NCBI RefSeq assembly: GCF_025641885.1
Contig: NZ_JAOTQN010000002.1
Location: forward strand, 124,001 to 188,000
Reading direction: 5' to 3'
Length of the DNA: 64,000 nt
Origin: Pyrobaculum sp. 3827-6
GTDB lineage: Archaea > Thermoproteota > Thermoprotei > Thermoproteales > Thermoproteaceae
Positions 10,392-18,679 of this stretch are shown in pieces. Below the pieces are notes generated by a model. That model worked only from the letters and a program-made list of their open reading frames with translations. It did not search any database and had not been told where the DNA came from. How positions within the stretch are numbered: position 1 is the first letter of the stretch; every line of letters begins with the position of its first letter. A program made the position numbers and the translations under genes.

Positions 10392-10790
10392 GTGGGCACG
10401 TTTACCGTAAGGGCTCTGGTGTGGAATATCCACAACCCTGCAAAAGCAGTGGAGGTTGGCCTGTTAGTAGACGCAGGAGCGATCTATACGGTGATGCCAG
10501 CGGGGTTGCTGGAGAGTTTGGGGGTCTCTGCGGTGAGGGTGGCTAGGCTGAGGCTGGCGGACGGCAGAGTTGTGGAGAGGCTCGTGGGCGAGGTGGGGAT
10601 AGATGTCGAGGGCTTCAGAGCCTCGGCCACTCCTGTGGCCTTTGGCGACCGTGATATATACCTACTGGGCTCCGTAACTATGGAACAGCTGGGCCTGGCG
10701 CCAGACCCCGCGGAGAAGAGGCTCAAACCGGTGGAGGCGCTACTAATGGGGATCTACGGAGGTTCGATACGTGTGGAGACAGTGAGGTAG
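10392..10790 (+). CDS. Retropepsin-like protein with DAG in place of DTG
   Basis: 132 residues from GTG at 10392. LLVDAGAIYTVMPAGLLESLG aligns with the DTG region of the protein at 8946-9311, but the Thr/Ser after the catalytic Asp is Ala. LLGSVTMEQLGLAPDPAEKRL matches the second half of the fold. In this family the Thr/Ser hydroxyl supports the catalytic Asp network, so activity may be reduced or lost; the Asp itself remains. It lies 20 nt after the decayed ATPase and is not near the other protease on the same transcript. Start choice: GTG is the first in-frame start after the ATPase remnant. Confidence 0.72.
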   Translation: MGTFTVRALVWNIHNPAKAVEVGLLVDAGAIYTVMPAGLLESLGVSAVRVARLRLADGRVVERLVGEVGIDVEGFRASATPVAFGDRDIYLLGSVTMEQLGLAPDPAEKRLKPVEALLMGIYGGSIRVETVR

Positions 10791-11016
10791 GGCAACTTTG
10801 ATACTTGACGACAGTGGGGACGTGGAGAGCCTCACAGTGTTAACTAGCCCCCAGCACGCGCCTAAACCGCCGCCATACAATGGCGCTCAGACCCGCAGAG
10901 CTGTATTAAGGCGTATAGTCTAACAAATGGTTATAGGCAGGCCAGATCTCTCAAGTCTCGGATAAACGTCTACATGTGGGCGTGGGGGGCATTAAGCTTA
11001 TTAAAGCGCTTGGCGG

Positions 11017-11520
11017 ATGTCCTCTGTGCAGATAGTTCATCCCTGGCGGGATCTGAGGCGCTATGTGGAGATTAGGCTCTTAGAGGCGCTGGCGGAGGCT
11101 GATTTGGCTCTGCGTTTTCTCGACGAGGGGTTGCGTAGAAACGCGGCTGGGAAGGCCTTCCAGGCTTGGAAAGCCGCTCTCGCCGCGGCGGGCGCGCTGG
11201 CGAGAGATTTAATGACGGCGAAATATAGGGGGAGGGTGGTTACGCGAGAGGGCGCTGAGGTGGAGCTGGCAGATTGGGTAATAGCCCTGATGCCCACAAG
11301 CAGGATGTGGGAGGCGGCCCGTGTGTTGAGGAGAGCCTACGGCGACGAGGTGGTTCTCCTAACGGCTCTGGCGCTCAGCCTCCACGAGGTTCAGTACAAC
11401 GGGCTAGATGAAAGCGGCGTTTTGAGCCGGTACTCCAGCCTCGAGCAGGTAGAGGAGGACATTAGGGAGGTTATCGAGCGGACCAGAAGATTCGTCGAGG
11501 AGTTGAGGAGGAGGCTATAA
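11017..11520 (+). CDS. PaREP1-family protein
   Basis: 167 residues. The N-terminal helical segment EALAEADLALRFLDEG followed by KAFQAWKAALAAAGALARD is the typical PaREP1 pattern, a paralogous family expanded in Pyrobaculum and relatives with no known biochemical role. The protein is all-alpha and ends in charged helices. A TTATTAAA box lies about 15-22 nt before the ATG. The stop overlaps cysS on the other strand by 6 nt. PaREP1 genes often sit near ATPase and nuclease-like genes; here the neighbour ATPase is dead. Confidence 0.8.
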   Translation: MSSVQIVHPWRDLRRYVEIRLLEALAEADLALRFLDEGLRRNAAGKAFQAWKAALAAAGALARDLMTAKYRGRVVTREGAEVELADWVIALMPTSRMWEAARVLRRAYGDEVVLLTALALSLHEVQYNGLDESGVLSRYSSLEQVEEDIREVIERTRRFVEELRRRL

Positions 11521-12936
11521 CCTCCTTTTATAGGTGTAATACGTCCTCTGCCCGAAGTCGTGCAGCTCTACTCCGACCCCGGCGAGTCTATCTCTCAGAT
11601 AGTCCGCGAGCTGGTACTGCCTCTCCCGCCTCAGCCTGGCCCTCGCCTCTACAAGCGCCTTCACCACCTCGTCCACCTCCTTCGGCACTTCTCTCCGCTC
11701 CAGCACGCCGAGCACGTCGGCCATTTTGACGTACTGCGTGAGGAGGTCAAGCGCCGTCTGGCGCGAAACCTTGTCCACCCTGTGCAGGACGGTGGAGATT
11801 ATGTAACGGGCCAGCCCATGTAGCTGTTGCACCGCCTGGGGGGTCGAGAAGTCGTCCTCCAGTGCGGCGTAGAACGACTCCACAAACCTCCCGTACTCCA
11901 GCTTCTCCCTGTCCTCCTCGCCTGCGTCTGCCACGGCTTGGCTCAGCTCGTCGTAGGCGGTGTAGAGGGTCTTCACCATGTCTTCCGCTTGATCTAAGAG
12001 CTCAAAGGAGAATTCCATTGGCTTGCGGTAGTGGCTCATGGCGTAGGCCAGCCTCAAGGCCTCGCCGCTGTATCTAGACAGCACCTCCTTCAGCGTAATT
12101 ACGTTGCCCAGAGACTTCGACATCTTCTCCCCCCTGACGGTGAGGTACCCCACGTGGATCCAGTACCGGGCGAAGTTGTCAACGCCGAAGTAGGCCTTGG
12201 CTATTGCTATTTCGTTTTCGTGGTGGGGGAATATGAGGTCGGCGCCTCCGCCGTGGAAGTCGAAGGGCACGCCGAGGTGCTTCGTGGACATCACGACGCA
12301 CTCCAGATGCCAGCCCGGCCTGCCGGGGCACCACGGCGACTCCCACCAAGGCTCGCCGTGGCTCCAGCTTTTCCACAAGGCGAAGTCAAGGGGGTTTCTC
12401 TTGCCCGGCTCGGGCTCCACCCTGGCCCCGGCGATTAATTCCTCTATTTTCTGTCTGGAGAGGACGCCGTAGTTAGGCACCTTCCCCACCTCGAAATATA
12501 CGGAGCCGTCAGGCGCCACGTATGCATAGCCCTTCTCCACGAGGGCGGAGATCCACGCCACCATATCCCCCACGTTTTCTGTAACTCTGGGGTAGGCAGA
12601 CGCCGGCTTTATGTACAGCCTTTTTGACATTTCAAAAAACTCGGCTATGTACCTCTCCGGCACCTCTCTCCACCGCCTATACGCCTCCTGCCCAAATTCC
12701 TCCCGCGCCCTGTTTATAATCTTGTCGTCCACGTCGGTGAAGTTTATCACCAGCTTCACCTCGTAACCAACGGCCTCTAGATACCGCCTAAACATGTCAA
12801 AGAAGACGTACACCCGCCCGTGCCCCACATGGACGTGGTCGTAAGGCGTGATTCCACAGACGTAGCCGCGGACAAGGCGAGGGACATACGTCGTGAATTC
12901 CTCCACCTCCCTTGTCGCCGTGTTGTAGATCCGCAT
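11515..12936 (-). CDS. cysS: Cysteinyl-tRNA synthetase
   Basis: 473 residues, the usual length for class Ia CysRS, which charges tRNA-Cys with cysteine. The HIGH-type motif is HVGH at residues 36-39, and the zinc-ligand Cys27 lies in GYVCGITPYD. The signature WHLECV and the zinc-region HHENEIA follow, then KMSKSLGN. The C-terminal helical anticodon-binding domain is present. The gene looks intact and is a housekeeping island inside an accessory patch; its 3' end overlaps the PaREP1 gene by 6 nt. Confidence 0.96.
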   Translation of the reverse strand: MRIYNTATREVEEFTTYVPRLVRGYVCGITPYDHVHVGHGRVYVFFDMFRRYLEAVGYEVKLVINFTDVDDKIINRAREEFGQEAYRRWREVPERYIAEFFEMSKRLYIKPASAYPRVTENVGDMVAWISALVEKGYAYVAPDGSVYFEVGKVPNYGVLSRQKIEELIAGARVEPEPGKRNPLDFALWKSWSHGEPWWESPWCPGRPGWHLECVVMSTKHLGVPFDFHGGGADLIFPHHENEIAIAKAYFGVDNFARYWIHVGYLTVRGEKMSKSLGNVITLKEVLSRYSGEALRLAYAMSHYRKPMEFSFELLDQAEDMVKTLYTAYDELSQAVADAGEEDREKLEYGRFVESFYAALEDDFSTPQAVQQLHGLARYIISTVLHRVDKVSRQTALDLLTQYVKMADVLGVLERREVPKEVDEVVKALVEARARLRRERQYQLADYLRDRLAGVGVELHDFGQRTYYTYKRRL

Positions 12937-13020
12937 AGGCTTTGAAATGTCTCTGTAATTATTCCTTTCGGAAGTCCTCTGTAATCTGCCTCTTCATCAT
13001 ATACAACGACCCGTAGCTCC

Positions 13021-13403
13021 ACAGACCGGCTCCAGCCTCATCAGCGCCTCTAGGGCGCCGCCTGTTAGTCTTACCTGCTTAGGCTTTTCCCTTTCTTTGA
13101 GCAGTCTCCACCTCTCCACGCCGAGTGCCTTCAGCACTGCGGCGGTGCGTATGTAGTCCGCCTCGCGCCCGCACTCCGCGTTGTCGTTTATGTTTACATA
13201 GCCAATTACATCGCCGCCTCTGGTTTTGAAAAACTCGCCTCCTTATCCACCGCAACCTCCCGCCCCTCCTCCACCACCATGGCCCTCACCCTTACGACTA
13301 GGTGCTCCTTCCTCTCGCTCCTCTCTTTCCAAGCCTCGACTCCCTCGACGCGTATGTGAACAGCGCGCCGAAGTCTGTAAACTGACTCTCGCACAACGCC
13401 CAT
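13021..13403 (-). pseudogene. Degenerate PaRep2b-like ORF
   Basis: The 535-bp gap 12937-13471 contains a broken reading frame on the minus strand. From ATG 13403 one frame reads MGVVRESVYRLRRAVHIRVE and stops at ~13209. A second frame then continues through NINDNAECGREADYIRTAAV, LKALGVERW and LTGGALEALMRLEPVC before a TGA near 13006. The LTGGALEALMRLEPVC ending matches my memory of PaRep2b proteins, a Pyrobaculum repeat family of unknown function. The frame change and missing N-terminal part indicate decay. The remainder of the gap, 12937-13020, shows nothing else. Confidence 0.5.
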
Positions 13404-13442
13404 AACTCAAAAACCCACCGGCACCTCCACATACGGAAAACA

Positions 13443-13450
13443 TTTAAATA
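13443..13450 (+). promoter_or_regulatory. TATA-like box of the aCPSF1 gene
   Basis: TTTAAATA lies 22-29 nt before the GTG start at 13472. It supports GTG rather than a later codon as the start and a leaderless transcript. Confidence 0.6.
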
Positions 13451-13471
13451 ATATAGCATTGGCACCTCCTT

Positions 13472-15376
13472 GTGTCTTTTTTGGAATTGGAAAACAAGGT
13501 AAAGGCTATTCTGTCGGGTGTTGATGTGGTTAGGGTAGCTTTTGAAGGTCCTAACCTCTGTATATATGTAAAGAAGCCTGCTGAAAATGTGCTAGACATG
13601 ATCGGCGAGGTGGCGAAGACGTTGAAGAAGCGTGTAGTTCTCAGAGCCGATGCAGGTAGCAGGATGTCTGAGAAAAGCGCGGCTAAGGTAATTAAAGAGA
13701 TTCTTGAAGACGTTGAAGATGTGGTTTTTGAAAGTAACGGCGATGTCTATATTTACCTCGCGCGTCCTCTGCGTGAGAGGGATATCAAGGGCGCGGCGCG
13801 TGAGATTTTTCTGAGGACTGGCTGGAGGGCTGTGATTGAGAGCGGGGTGCCTAGGGACAGGGTGAAGTTGCCTACGCATGAAATCGTGGGTGTTAGGCAG
13901 ATTTTTCACAAGGCGTACGCGCAGAGGGCAGAGCTCATGGACTACCTCGCCAGGTATATCCACCAGGAGCCTGTGGTGAAGGAGGGGCCCATAACGGTGA
14001 CTTTTCTCGGCGCGGCGATGGAGGTGGGGAGGAGCGCCATTCTCGTGAGCACTACGGAGAGCAACGTCCTTCTCGACTGCGGCCTCAAGCCGGGGCAGTA
14101 CGACGAGGACTTCCCACTTCTCGACTTGGTGGATATCGACAGGCTCGACGCTGTTGTTCTCACCCACGCCCATATGGACCACGTGGGGTGCCTCCCGTTG
14201 CTGTTCAAATACGGCTACAGGGGGCCTGTCTACATGACCGACCCAACTAAGTACCAGGCCTTCATACTCCTCAGCGACTACGTGGAGCTCAAGGAGCGGG
14301 AGGGCCTCCAGCCCAGCTTCTCCATGGCCGACATAGAGGCTGTGATATACCACACCATTACGCTTGACTACGAGGAGGTGACTGACATAGCTCCCGACAT
14401 TAAGCTGACTTTCTACGACGCTGGTCATGAAATAGGCTCGGCTATGGCCCACCTACACATAGGCAACGGCAGGTATAACATCCTCTACACTGGGGATTTC
14501 AAGTACGGGAAGACTAGGCTGTTGAACCGGGCGGTGAATAAGTTTAAGCGTGTGGAGATGCTCATAATGGAGTCTACCTACGGGGGGAAGGACGACGTGC
14601 AGCCCCCGAGGCTGGAGGCGGAAAATGCCTTAGCTAAACACGTCTCTGACACAGTCTCTAAGGGCGGCAAGGTGTTGATACCCGCCTTCAGCACCGGCAG
14701 GGGGCAGGAGATTCTATATATCTTGAACAAGATGATGGAGGGCGGGCTTGTGCCCCGGGTGCCTATCTACGTAGACGGCATGATTGTGGAGACGTTAAAT
14801 GCGTACCTCATGTATCCGCACTACCTCAACCCCGAGGTTGCCGAGGAGATATACGGCGGCGTGAACCCCTTCACAACCTCGGGAAGCGTCGTCATCGTCG
14901 ACCGCGCTAAGCGCGTCGAGGATAGGATAAACCAAGTGGCTAAGATCGCGCAGAGCGAGGAGCCTGCGGTTATAATAGCGCCGCACGGCATGTTAAACGG
15001 CGGGCCTGTGCTGGACTACTTTGCCCAGCTAGCCTACGACGAGAGGAATAAGCTGATCTTCGTCTCGTACCAGGCGGAGGGCACGCTGGGCCGGAGGATT
15101 CTAAATGGGGAGAGGGAGTTTGTCGTTAGGAGCTTGGTGGGGGGCGAGTCTAAAATTGACATGAGGATGGAGGTGGCTTCTATACCTGGGTTCTCGGGGC
15201 ACAGCGATAGGAGGGAGCTTATGAAGTATGTTGAGCATATGGAGCCTAAGCCTAAGAAGATTGTGCTTATACATGGGGAGCCTTCTAAGGTAATCAGCTT
15301 GGCCACATCTATAGAGTTGAAGTACAAAATCACCACTGTTATACCGAAGGTGGGGGAGAGGATCAGGGCGTTGTGA
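13472..15376 (+). CDS. aCPSF1, archaeal KH / beta-CASP ribonuclease
   Basis: 634 residues, the normal length for aCPSF1, the archaeal homologue of eukaryotic CPSF73 that cuts RNA 3' ends and drives transcription termination. Residues 1-~145 are the KH-type RNA-binding part. The metallo-beta-lactamase core has HAHMDH at 232-237, the downstream GHEIGSAMAH, and YTGDFKYG near 340. The beta-CASP region follows, with GFSGHSDRREL near the C-terminus. Start is GTG with a well-placed TATA box. The stop overlaps the GTG of the pyruvate kinase gene (GTGA), so the two are probably co-transcribed. Confidence 0.95.
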   Translation: MSFLELENKVKAILSGVDVVRVAFEGPNLCIYVKKPAENVLDMIGEVAKTLKKRVVLRADAGSRMSEKSAAKVIKEILEDVEDVVFESNGDVYIYLARPLRERDIKGAAREIFLRTGWRAVIESGVPRDRVKLPTHEIVGVRQIFHKAYAQRAELMDYLARYIHQEPVVKEGPITVTFLGAAMEVGRSAILVSTTESNVLLDCGLKPGQYDEDFPLLDLVDIDRLDAVVLTHAHMDHVGCLPLLFKYGYRGPVYMTDPTKYQAFILLSDYVELKEREGLQPSFSMADIEAVIYHTITLDYEEVTDIAPDIKLTFYDAGHEIGSAMAHLHIGNGRYNILYTGDFKYGKTRLLNRAVNKFKRVEMLIMESTYGGKDDVQPPRLEAENALAKHVSDTVSKGGKVLIPAFSTGRGQEILYILNKMMEGGLVPRVPIYVDGMIVETLNAYLMYPHYLNPEVAEEIYGGVNPFTTSGSVVIVDRAKRVEDRINQVAKIAQSEEPAVIIAPHGMLNGGPVLDYFAQLAYDERNKLIFVSYQAEGTLGRRILNGEREFVVRSLVGGESKIDMRMEVASIPGFSGHSDRRELMKYVEHMEPKPKKIVLIHGEPSKVISLATSIELKYKITTVIPKVGERIRAL

Positions 15377-16722
15377 CTCTTACCAAGAGAGTCGCCACGT
15401 TGGGCCCCTCCACCGACTCGCTACCGCCTGACGAGTTTGAGAAACTCCTCGACTTGGTAGACGGCGTCAGGATTAACCTCGCCCACGCCACTCTCGACGA
15501 GGTTAAGACAAGGATAAACGCGGTGAGGACCTACGAGAGGAGCCGCAACCGGCCGCTTGCCATCATTGTGGATCTCAAAGGCCCAGGCGTGAGGGTGGGG
15601 AACACAGAATCTATTAACATAAAAGAGGGGGATAGGGTAGTTTTCAGATTTAGCCCAAAGTCGGACGGCTCTTACGTCCCCGTGGTGGCCAAGACGTTTT
15701 TCCAGGTAGTCGAGCCTGGCGACGCCATCTTGATGCTAGATGGCAAGCTTAGGCTTAGGGTGGTTGAGGCGGGTCCGGACGTGGTGATCTCTGTGGCGGA
15801 GTCAAGCGGGGTTGTGACTAGTGGGAAGGCCGTGGTGGTTGAGGGGAAGGATTACGACATCCCCACCCCCGCGGAGGAGGATGTGGAGGTATTGAAGGGA
15901 ATCTCCGTAGTTAGAGAAGAGATCGATTACGTCTCTGCTAGCCTTGTGAGGAGCTGTGGAGATGTGCAACGTGTAAAATCCCTCCTCAGGGAGCTTGGGT
16001 TCGACAGCCACTTGGTTGTGAAGATAGAGACTAGGGGGGCAGTTGAAAAGTTGGGGGAGCTCGCGGAGTGTAGCGATTACGTAGTGGTGGCTAGAGGGGA
16101 TTTAGGTCTGCATTATGGACTCGACGCCTTACCCATAATACAGAGGAGGGTAGTACACACATCGCTTAGACACGGCAAGCCGGTTGCCGTGGCTACCCAA
16201 CTCCTAGACTCTGTGCAGTACTCGCCGACCCCCACGAGAGCTGAGGTTAACGACGTCTTCACCACGGCGTCTATGGGCGTAGATAGCCTCTGGCTTACCA
16301 ACGAGACTGCAAGCGGCAGATACCCCCTGGCAGCCGCCAGCTGGCTCTCAAAAATACTATCGACAGTGGAGTACCAAATCACAGAGCTCGCCCAGCCACA
16401 GGACGCTAGGGACCGCTTCGCCAAGGGCCTTGTGGAGCTCGCCGGAGATCTTGGGGCCAATATACTTGTTTTCAGCAGGAGCGGCACTTTGGCAAAGAGA
16501 ATAGCGAAGTTTAGACCTCTCGGCACAGTCTACGTGGGGACGCCGAATGTTAGAGTTGCCCGCGCCCTCTCTATAATATGGGCCTTGGAGCCGCTACACA
16601 TACCTGTCGAGAGTTATGAGGAGGGGCTTGAGAGACTTATCTCGCTGAGGGGCTCAGCCCCCTTCGTAGCCACTTATGGAATTAGAGGGGGGACTCATAT
16701 GGTGAAGATAAGGCTTTCCTAG
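15373..16722 (+). CDS. pyk: Pyruvate kinase
   Basis: 449 residues, archaeal length. It makes pyruvate and ATP from phosphoenolpyruvate and ADP in glycolysis. The N-terminal TLGPSTDS and VRINLAHAT motifs are typical. The catalytic segment [13 protein letters not shown] is followed by [11 protein letters not shown] and the N-T-Q/N-E region ([13 protein letters not shown]). The start codon GTG overlaps the aCPSF1 stop by 4 nt, pointing to translational coupling. The stop overlaps the convergent MEMO gene by 4 nt. Confidence 0.96.
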   Translation: MTLTKRVATLGPSTDSLPPDEFEKLLDLVDGVRINLAHATLDEVKTRINAVRTYERSRNRPLAIIVDLKGPGVRVGNTESINIKEGDRVVFRFSPKSDGSYVPVVAKTFFQVVEPGDAILMLDGKLRLRVVEAGPDVVISVAESSGVVTSGKAVVVEGKDYDIPTPAEEDVEVLKGISVVREEIDYVSASLVRSCGDVQRVKSLLRELGFDSHLVVKIETRGAVEKLGELAECSDYVVVARGDLGLHYGLDALPIIQRRVVHTSLRHGKPVAVATQLLDSVQYSPTPTRAEVNDVFTTASMGVDSLWLTNETASGRYPLAAASWLSKILSTVEYQITELAQPQDARDRFAKGLVELAGDLGANILVFSRSGTLAKRIAKFRPLGTVYVGTPNVRVARALSIIWALEPLHIPVESYEEGLERLISLRGSAPFVATYGIRGGTHMVKIRLS

Positions 16723-17564
16723 CGGTAGAATAGGATGCTGGCGTATCCAACAGTTTCGTCTCTATAGCCGCTGGTGTCTCCCGAAGTGGCGTGTTTCAGC
16801 AAAGTGGCGTTTAGATAGCCGAGCTCCTTGGCGGCTACGATAAGGATGCCTATAGGCCCCAGGCCGCATATTGAGATGTCGAACTTAGACGCGACTTCGA
16901 ATAGACTCGCCTCGTCTAGTTTCAAAATCTTGCTAATAGCCATCTCGTCTTTCCGCATCGTCACGTCGTGGGGCTCGTAGTGGTTAAAATCGCTACTTGC
17001 GATTACATACGCCCTTCTGCCGTACTCTCTCAACGCCTTGGCTATTGCAACCCCCAGCTCTCTTGATGTGGAAAGCGTCTGTCTCCAAATGGTGATCGGG
17101 ACTATTTTAACGTCGCCGAAGTAGTATTGTATGAAGGGCATCTGCACCTCTAACGAGTGCTCCTTGGCAAAGGCGTAGAAGTCGTCCTCCAGCTCTTTGT
17201 AATGCGAGGCGATAAGCCCGGCTAGCTCCTCGTCTATTTCAAGCCGCCCCAGGGGGGTCTCCCAGACACCTGACTTCATAATCGCCACGGGGGCGCCTAT
17301 TCCGTAGTGATTGGGGCCCACAACGACGAAGGCGTCCGGCTTCCCGAAGCCGGCTAGGTAGGAATATAGCCAAGCGGCCACGGGCCCCGAATACATATAG
17401 CCAGCGTGGGGGGCCACGCCCCCCAGGGCCTCGGCGCCGAGCTTAGGCATTTGGAGAGCCTTCGGCCCCAGCTCGTGCTTCACTGCCCAGTCTATTTGTT
17501 GCAACAACTCCTCGCGTTCCGACTCGTAGAAATAGCCGGCGACCGCCGGCTTTCTGACCCGCAT
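16719..17564 (-). CDS. MEMO1-family protein
   Basis: 281 residues. [13 protein letters not shown] at the N-terminus, [18 protein letters not shown] and the [17 protein letters not shown] segment are the marks of the MEMO family, a dioxygenase-like fold. In bacteria and archaea MEMO is linked or fused to AMMECR1 and a radical SAM protein; an AMMECR1 protein is encoded at 55787-56452. Its reaction is not settled. The ATG overlaps the stop of rps2 by 1 nt, so it is downstream in the rps2 transcript. Confidence 0.92.
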   Translation of the reverse strand: MRVRKPAVAGYFYESEREELLQQIDWAVKHELGPKALQMPKLGAEALGGVAPHAGYMYSGPVAAWLYSYLAGFGKPDAFVVVGPNHYGIGAPVAIMKSGVWETPLGRLEIDEELAGLIASHYKELEDDFYAFAKEHSLEVQMPFIQYYFGDVKIVPITIWRQTLSTSRELGVAIAKALREYGRRAYVIASSDFNHYEPHDVTMRKDEMAISKILKLDEASLFEVASKFDISICGLGPIGILIVAAKELGYLNATLLKHATSGDTSGYRDETVGYASILFYR

Positions 17565-18190
17565 TACGTCTGTACAAGCCGCGTCTCGAACTCCTCGGGC
17601 GGCACCGGGAGGTCCTGGTCTGGTTTCAACTCGCCCCTCTCCCTCAGCACCTGCCTAGCAAGTACCCAGAATATCAAGGCGAGGCTTTTCCTACCCTTGT
17701 TATTACACGGTATCATAAAGTCGATGTACTGGTGCGGGGTGTCGGTGTCTACAAGGGCAATTACCGGGATTCCCATCTTGGCGGCCTCGCTAACCGCCTG
17801 CGCGTCCAGCTTAGGATCGACCACGAAGAGTAGGTCAACTTCTTGGTAGTGGGGCAGATTTGGGTTTGTCAATGTACCCGGTATGAATCTACCAGTAAGC
17901 GCTCTGCAACCAACAAATTTACAAAACATCTGCACCGGCTTAAAGCCGTAGGGCCTCGTGGTGTGGACTAAGATTCTGTCTGGCGGATACCTGGCAATTA
18001 ACTTGGCCGCTATTTTTAACCGCTCGTCTATTTTCTTAATGTCAAATATCCTCAACCCGTCGGGCCTCACCGCGAATATGAAGCCTCTATCTTCGAGGTA
18101 TTTATTAGACAGCCGCGTGCCCAGCCTCACGCCGGCGCTTAGATACTTCTCAAGCGGGACTAAATACTCATACTGCATTTCCTCCGACAT
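17564..18190 (-). CDS. rps2: 30S ribosomal protein uS2
   Basis: 208 residues, archaeal length. [40 protein letters not shown] and [20 protein letters not shown] are standard uS2 motifs. It is part of the small ribosomal subunit head. The gene is followed directly by the MEMO gene (1-nt overlap) and preceded by a 33-bp gap to the FHA gene, where an A/T-rich segment TTAACCC precedes the ATG. No oddities. Confidence 0.96.
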   Translation of the reverse strand: MSEEMQYEYLVPLEKYLSAGVRLGTRLSNKYLEDRGFIFAVRPDGLRIFDIKKIDERLKIAAKLIARYPPDRILVHTTRPYGFKPVQMFCKFVGCRALTGRFIPGTLTNPNLPHYQEVDLLFVVDPKLDAQAVSEAAKMGIPVIALVDTDTPHQYIDFMIPCNNKGRKSLALIFWVLARQVLRERGELKPDQDLPVPPEEFETRLVQT

Positions 18191-18223
18191 ACAAGAGCGC
18201 GCTAATTATGGGTTAATAAGCTT

Positions 18224-18679
18224 TTACCGTGAAAGAGAAATCCTGAGCTTTGTGTTCCCTATCCTAACCAGAGCCCCTCCGCCGACGTTCTCTACCTTAA
18301 CCTGGCGCTCCCTCCCCCCCTCTATTAGGTACGTGCCGTTGCTACTACCCAGATCCTCTACAACTACCCCATTAGAAGTTACTATAAGCCTCAGATGCCT
18401 CCGCGACACCGCTGGGTCGGGCACCACGACGTTGTTCTCCACAGCCCTCCCCACAGTTATGACGGCGCCTGGAGAACTAGCCTTAAACTCGAACCTCCTA
18501 CCCACAAGCGTCTCGATGGGGCTCTCCAAGATCTCTACGACAACCACCGCGGAGACTACCTCTTTCACTACCTGACTTATTTTTCTAGTAGTTGCCTCGG
18601 GCTTATAGGCGCCGCACACCCTACACATCAATTCGTCGTCTCGGTTCTCGGTGCCGCAGACGGGGCATCTCCACGTCAT
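18224..18679 (-). CDS. Zinc-ribbon plus FHA-domain protein
   Basis: 151 residues. The N-terminus has two CxxC knuckles (C5, C8, C19, C22) in a rubredoxin-like zinc ribbon. After a linker comes an FHA domain: VGRAVENNVVVPDPAVSRRH and VEDLGSSNGTYL carry the Gly-Arg, Ser-x-x-His and Asn-Gly signature that binds phosphothreonine. The gene overlaps the 3' end of the Ser/Thr kinase gene by 4 nt on the same strand. The natural inference is that the kinase and FHA protein form one phospho-signalling unit. Confidence 0.93.
   Translation of the reverse strand: MTWRCPVCGTENRDDELMCRVCGAYKPEATTRKISQVVKEVVSAVVVVEILESPIETLVGRRFEFKASSPGAVITVGRAVENNVVVPDPAVSRRHLRLIVTSNGVVVEDLGSSNGTYLIEGGRERQVKVENVGGGALVRIGNTKLRISLSR

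Noticed and set aside
9807-10433. 208-codon minus-strand frame over the decayed ATPase
   Set aside because: Antisense shadow; the plus-strand ATPase pieces are recognisable in order.
12929-13010. C/D-box sRNA (ATGATGA) in the gap after cysS
   Set aside because: No CTGA at a 12-nt distance and the stretch is part of the PaRep2b remnant.
13592-14452. 286-codon minus-strand frame
   Set aside because: It is the shadow of aCPSF1, whose motifs are clear on the plus strand; GC-rich codon bias makes long antisense frames.
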